NCBI GenBank assembly: GCA_964501945.1 | Contig: CAZCTY010000039.1 | Span: 1-7,216 of the forward strand | Source: 21-14-0-10-32-9 sp964501945 | GTDB lineage: Archaea > Nanobdellota > Nanobdellia > Woesearchaeales > 21-14-0-10-32-9 | Length of the DNA stretch: 7,216 nucleotides | Direction of reading: 5' to 3' | In this document: positions 5,460 to 7,216 of the stretch, one piece after another | Layout of the letters: every line of letters begins with the position of its first letter | Position numbering within the stretch: the first letter of the stretch is position 1 | The notes under the pieces: model-generated | The model's input: only the letters and a program-made list of their open reading frames with translations | The model's database searches: none | Told to the model about the DNA's origin: nothing | Position numbers and translations under genes: made by a program

Positions 5460-7216
5460 TTATTGTGTTGGCGTTATTCTTATATCTTCTTGTCTTCTAA
5501 GATAATAATCATACGTTGTTGATCCTGCTATTGTTACATCTGTTTTTCCCGTGGGGTCGCTAAGTAGGCTTCGCGCACCTTCTTGTGTTATTTCTGCATT
5601 ACATGATATTGATAAGTATTTTCCTGGTCTTTTTGATACATCAAAAGAATGAACCATATATCCTATTTCTCCATCTTGAGTGGTTGTTAGTGTTCCTTCT
5701 CCTGGTATCATGCATCTTGATTCATCTATTATGAATTCTGGTGGCGCTCTTAGCTCAAATGAGTTAACTTGTCTTATTTCTCCTCTCATCCCTGTTTGTC
5801 TTCTGTCATCTATTGTTATGCCTAAGGGTATCATATTCGAGCTTGTTTGGCTGGTTGATATTCCTAGAGGCATTTCCATGCCGTCATTCATTCCTAGCAT
5901 TACTGGTCCGTTTGTGTATATTGTTCTTATTCTTGGATTTATATTATATCTTCTGTGGATATCTGTATTTGCTTGGTATAGTGATGATAAAAAGTCTCTA
6001 TCCATTAGTGTTAGTGTTGTGTATGCCCATGTTTCAAAGTTGAAATCTACTTCAAAGACCACTGTATATCTCACAGGATCTAACTGTGTTTCGTTAAATT
6101 TGCATTTTACTCCTCTATAATCTTGTCTGAATACATTTTTTAATTCTTTTGGGTCTGTCTCCCCATAAATTATATTTTCTGGGTTTCTTGGTTCGTATGC
6201 GTAGCAACTTGTTGTCATGTTTACTTCATCTACGAAGCTTCTTATCTCTATGTTTGCAAATAGTTCTACTGGTTGTCCTTCATAGTATGTTCCCATCGTG
6301 GTTATATCTCTTATAAATACTCCTGTGTTCTCTCTGTTTTGTTCTACTTGTCCTGTGTAGTATTCTCCTAGTGTTTCATTGTATATTTGGTGGTAGGTTT
6401 GGTTTAGTCTTGGTACTATGCTTGTAACAAATTCTGTAAGTGATGTTATTGGTGTTGCTGCTATTTTTCCTGCTCCGCTTAGCAGTTCTCTTGTGTCAAA
6501 TCCTGTATCTGTTATTCCTATGGCTGTTGATCCTTCATCCGCTGCTGTTCCTGCATATGATATTGATAGTGCTAGCATTGAGAAAAGTAGCCAGCCGAAG
6601 TATACTCTCAGCCATGATGATGGTTGAAATAAGAACAAAATTATTTTTTGTCCTCTTGTATCTCCTGCAAGATTATATGTTAATCTTTGGTTAAAAAATA
6701 GGTATGCTTGGTATACTGGGGCCATTATTATAAGGCCTCCTATTGTCTCTATTGTAGCTGGTGCTGCTCCTAGCGTTTCTGCTATAAATCCTGCTGCTGG
6801 TATCATTATTGATGGTACTGCTGCTATTATTAGCAGTGTTCTAGTATTTTCTATAAATTCTCTTGGCGAGCCAAATTTTATATTTAGAGTTATTGCTGTT
6901 CCTACTACGAGTCCTGCGTATAATCCTATTCTTATTGCTACAGGTCCTCCATCTAGTGAAGCGCCGAGAAATAGAACATCTATCATTATAACTAAGAATG
7001 CAAAAAACATTAATATCTCTGATGAAAATTTTCCTATCTCTGAAGTGTCTTGTTCTCTTTGTCTTTTTACTTTGTATTCTTTTGGTGGCGTATTTGGTTG
7101 TTGATAATATTGCGGTGGTGCTTGCTGATAGTTGTTTGGTTGGTTGTTTTGCTGATTATTATTTGGAGAATTATTATTCTGCTGGTTGTTTTCGTTTGTT
7201 GGTTTCGGGGTTGGTT
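5460..7216 (-). CDS. Polytopic membrane protein with Q/N/P-rich tail and large outer beta-rich domain (N-terminus cut by right edge)
   Basis: The frame stays open to the right edge, giving 584 visible residues; the start is outside the window. Visible residues 1-44 are a Q/N/P/Y-rich low-complexity tail, followed by a charged stretch KEYKVKRQREQD (45-56). Five hydrophobic segments follow, at about 69-86, 91-111, 126-148, 156-175 and 201-221. Positive charges in the tail and in the loops after helices 2 and 4 place the N-terminus inside and the C-terminal 360 residues outside. The outer part has four N-glycosylation sequons (NQT 271, NET 279, NMT 332, NET 374), four cysteines (337, 371, 501, 538), CYAY at 337-340, and a final TYDYYLRRQEDIRI strand pair. 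These last two elements recur in the three downstream lipoproteins. It is the first visible gene of the cluster, 4 bases from lipoprotein C. It may be the membrane anchor of a surface complex, but no enzyme motif was seen and I do not recognise the family. Confidence 0.82.
   Translation of the reverse strand, partial: PTPKPTNENNQQNNNSPNNNQQNNQPNNYQQAPPQYYQQPNTPPKEYKVKRQREQDTSEIGKFSSEILMFFAFLVIMIDVLFLGASLDGGPVAIRIGLYAGLVVGTAITLNIKFGSPREFIENTRTLLIIAAVPSIMIPAAGFIAETLGAAPATIETIGGLIIMAPVYQAYLFFNQRLTYNLAGDTRGQKIILFLFQPSSWLRVYFGWLLFSMLALSISYAGTAADEGSTAIGITDTGFDTRELLSGAGKIAATPITSLTEFVTSIVPRLNQTYHQIYNETLGEYYTGQVEQNRENTGVFIRDITTMGTYYEGQPVELFANIEIRSFVDEVNMTTSCYAYEPRNPENIIYGETDPKELKNVFRQDYRGVKCKFNETQLDPVRYTVVFEVDFNFETWAYTTLTLMDRDFLSSLYQANTDIHRRYNINPRIRTIYTNGPVMLGMNDGMEMPLGISTSQTSSNMIPLGITIDDRRQTGMRGEIRQVNSFELRAPPEFIIDESRCMIPGEGTLTTTQDGEIGYMVHSFDVSKRPGKYLSISCNAEITQEGARSLLSDPTGKTDVTIAGSTTYDYYLRRQEDIRITPTQ

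Noticed and set aside
5680..6694. Plus-strand leucine-rich open frames opposite the membrane protein
   Set aside because: Their hydrophobic composition comes from the reverse complement of the real gene; they have no starts with promoters and no recognisable domains.
1..7216. Search for tRNA, rRNA, CRISPR array, transposase or phage genes
   Set aside because: None was seen on either strand by eye; non-coding DNA is limited to short gaps (333-441, 805-835, 1802-1928, 2883-2906, 4239-4330).

Overview
The window looks like a piece of an AT-rich archaeal chromosome, most likely from a small-genome DPANN lineage (Woesearchaeota, Pacearchaeota or Nanoarchaeota type). The evidence is an archaeal clamp-loader small subunit (rfcS), a seryl-tRNA synthetase N-terminus, archaeal TATA boxes about 28 bases upstream of start codons (leaderless style), poly-T terminators, and lipobox proteins beside a multi-helix membrane protein. 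The lineage is inferred from style, not from a marker match. No rRNA, tRNA, CRISPR array, insertion sequence or phage gene was seen.

Left part (1-1801): the 5' part of serS runs off the left edge on the minus strand. It is divergent from a 120-residue protein on the plus strand with two transmembrane helices and a C-terminal zinc ribbon. That gene converges with rfcS on the minus strand. All three starts have a TATA box centred about 27-28 bases upstream, which fixes the starts and, for two of them, rules out longer N-termini.

Right part (1929-7216): four minus-strand genes probably read as one transcription unit or two overlapping ones: a large polytopic membrane protein (N-terminus off the right edge), then three lipoproteins. 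Gaps are 4, 92 and 24 bases, and the unit ends in a T-rich terminator at 1899-1920. The three lipoproteins are diverged paralogues. Each has a lipobox, an N-terminal beta-rich domain ending in a CYxY...IC motif, a serine/glutamine-GAP motif, and a C-terminal beta-rich domain, with six cysteines at matching places. The extracytoplasmic part of the membrane protein carries degenerate versions of the same elements (CYAY and a final YDY strand).

The simplest reading is a cell-surface assembly: a five-helix anchor with a cytoplasmic Q/N/P-rich tail and a glycosylatable outer domain, plus three lipid-anchored relatives. I do not recognise the family by name and its function is unknown. This cassette is the main candidate for something undescribed.
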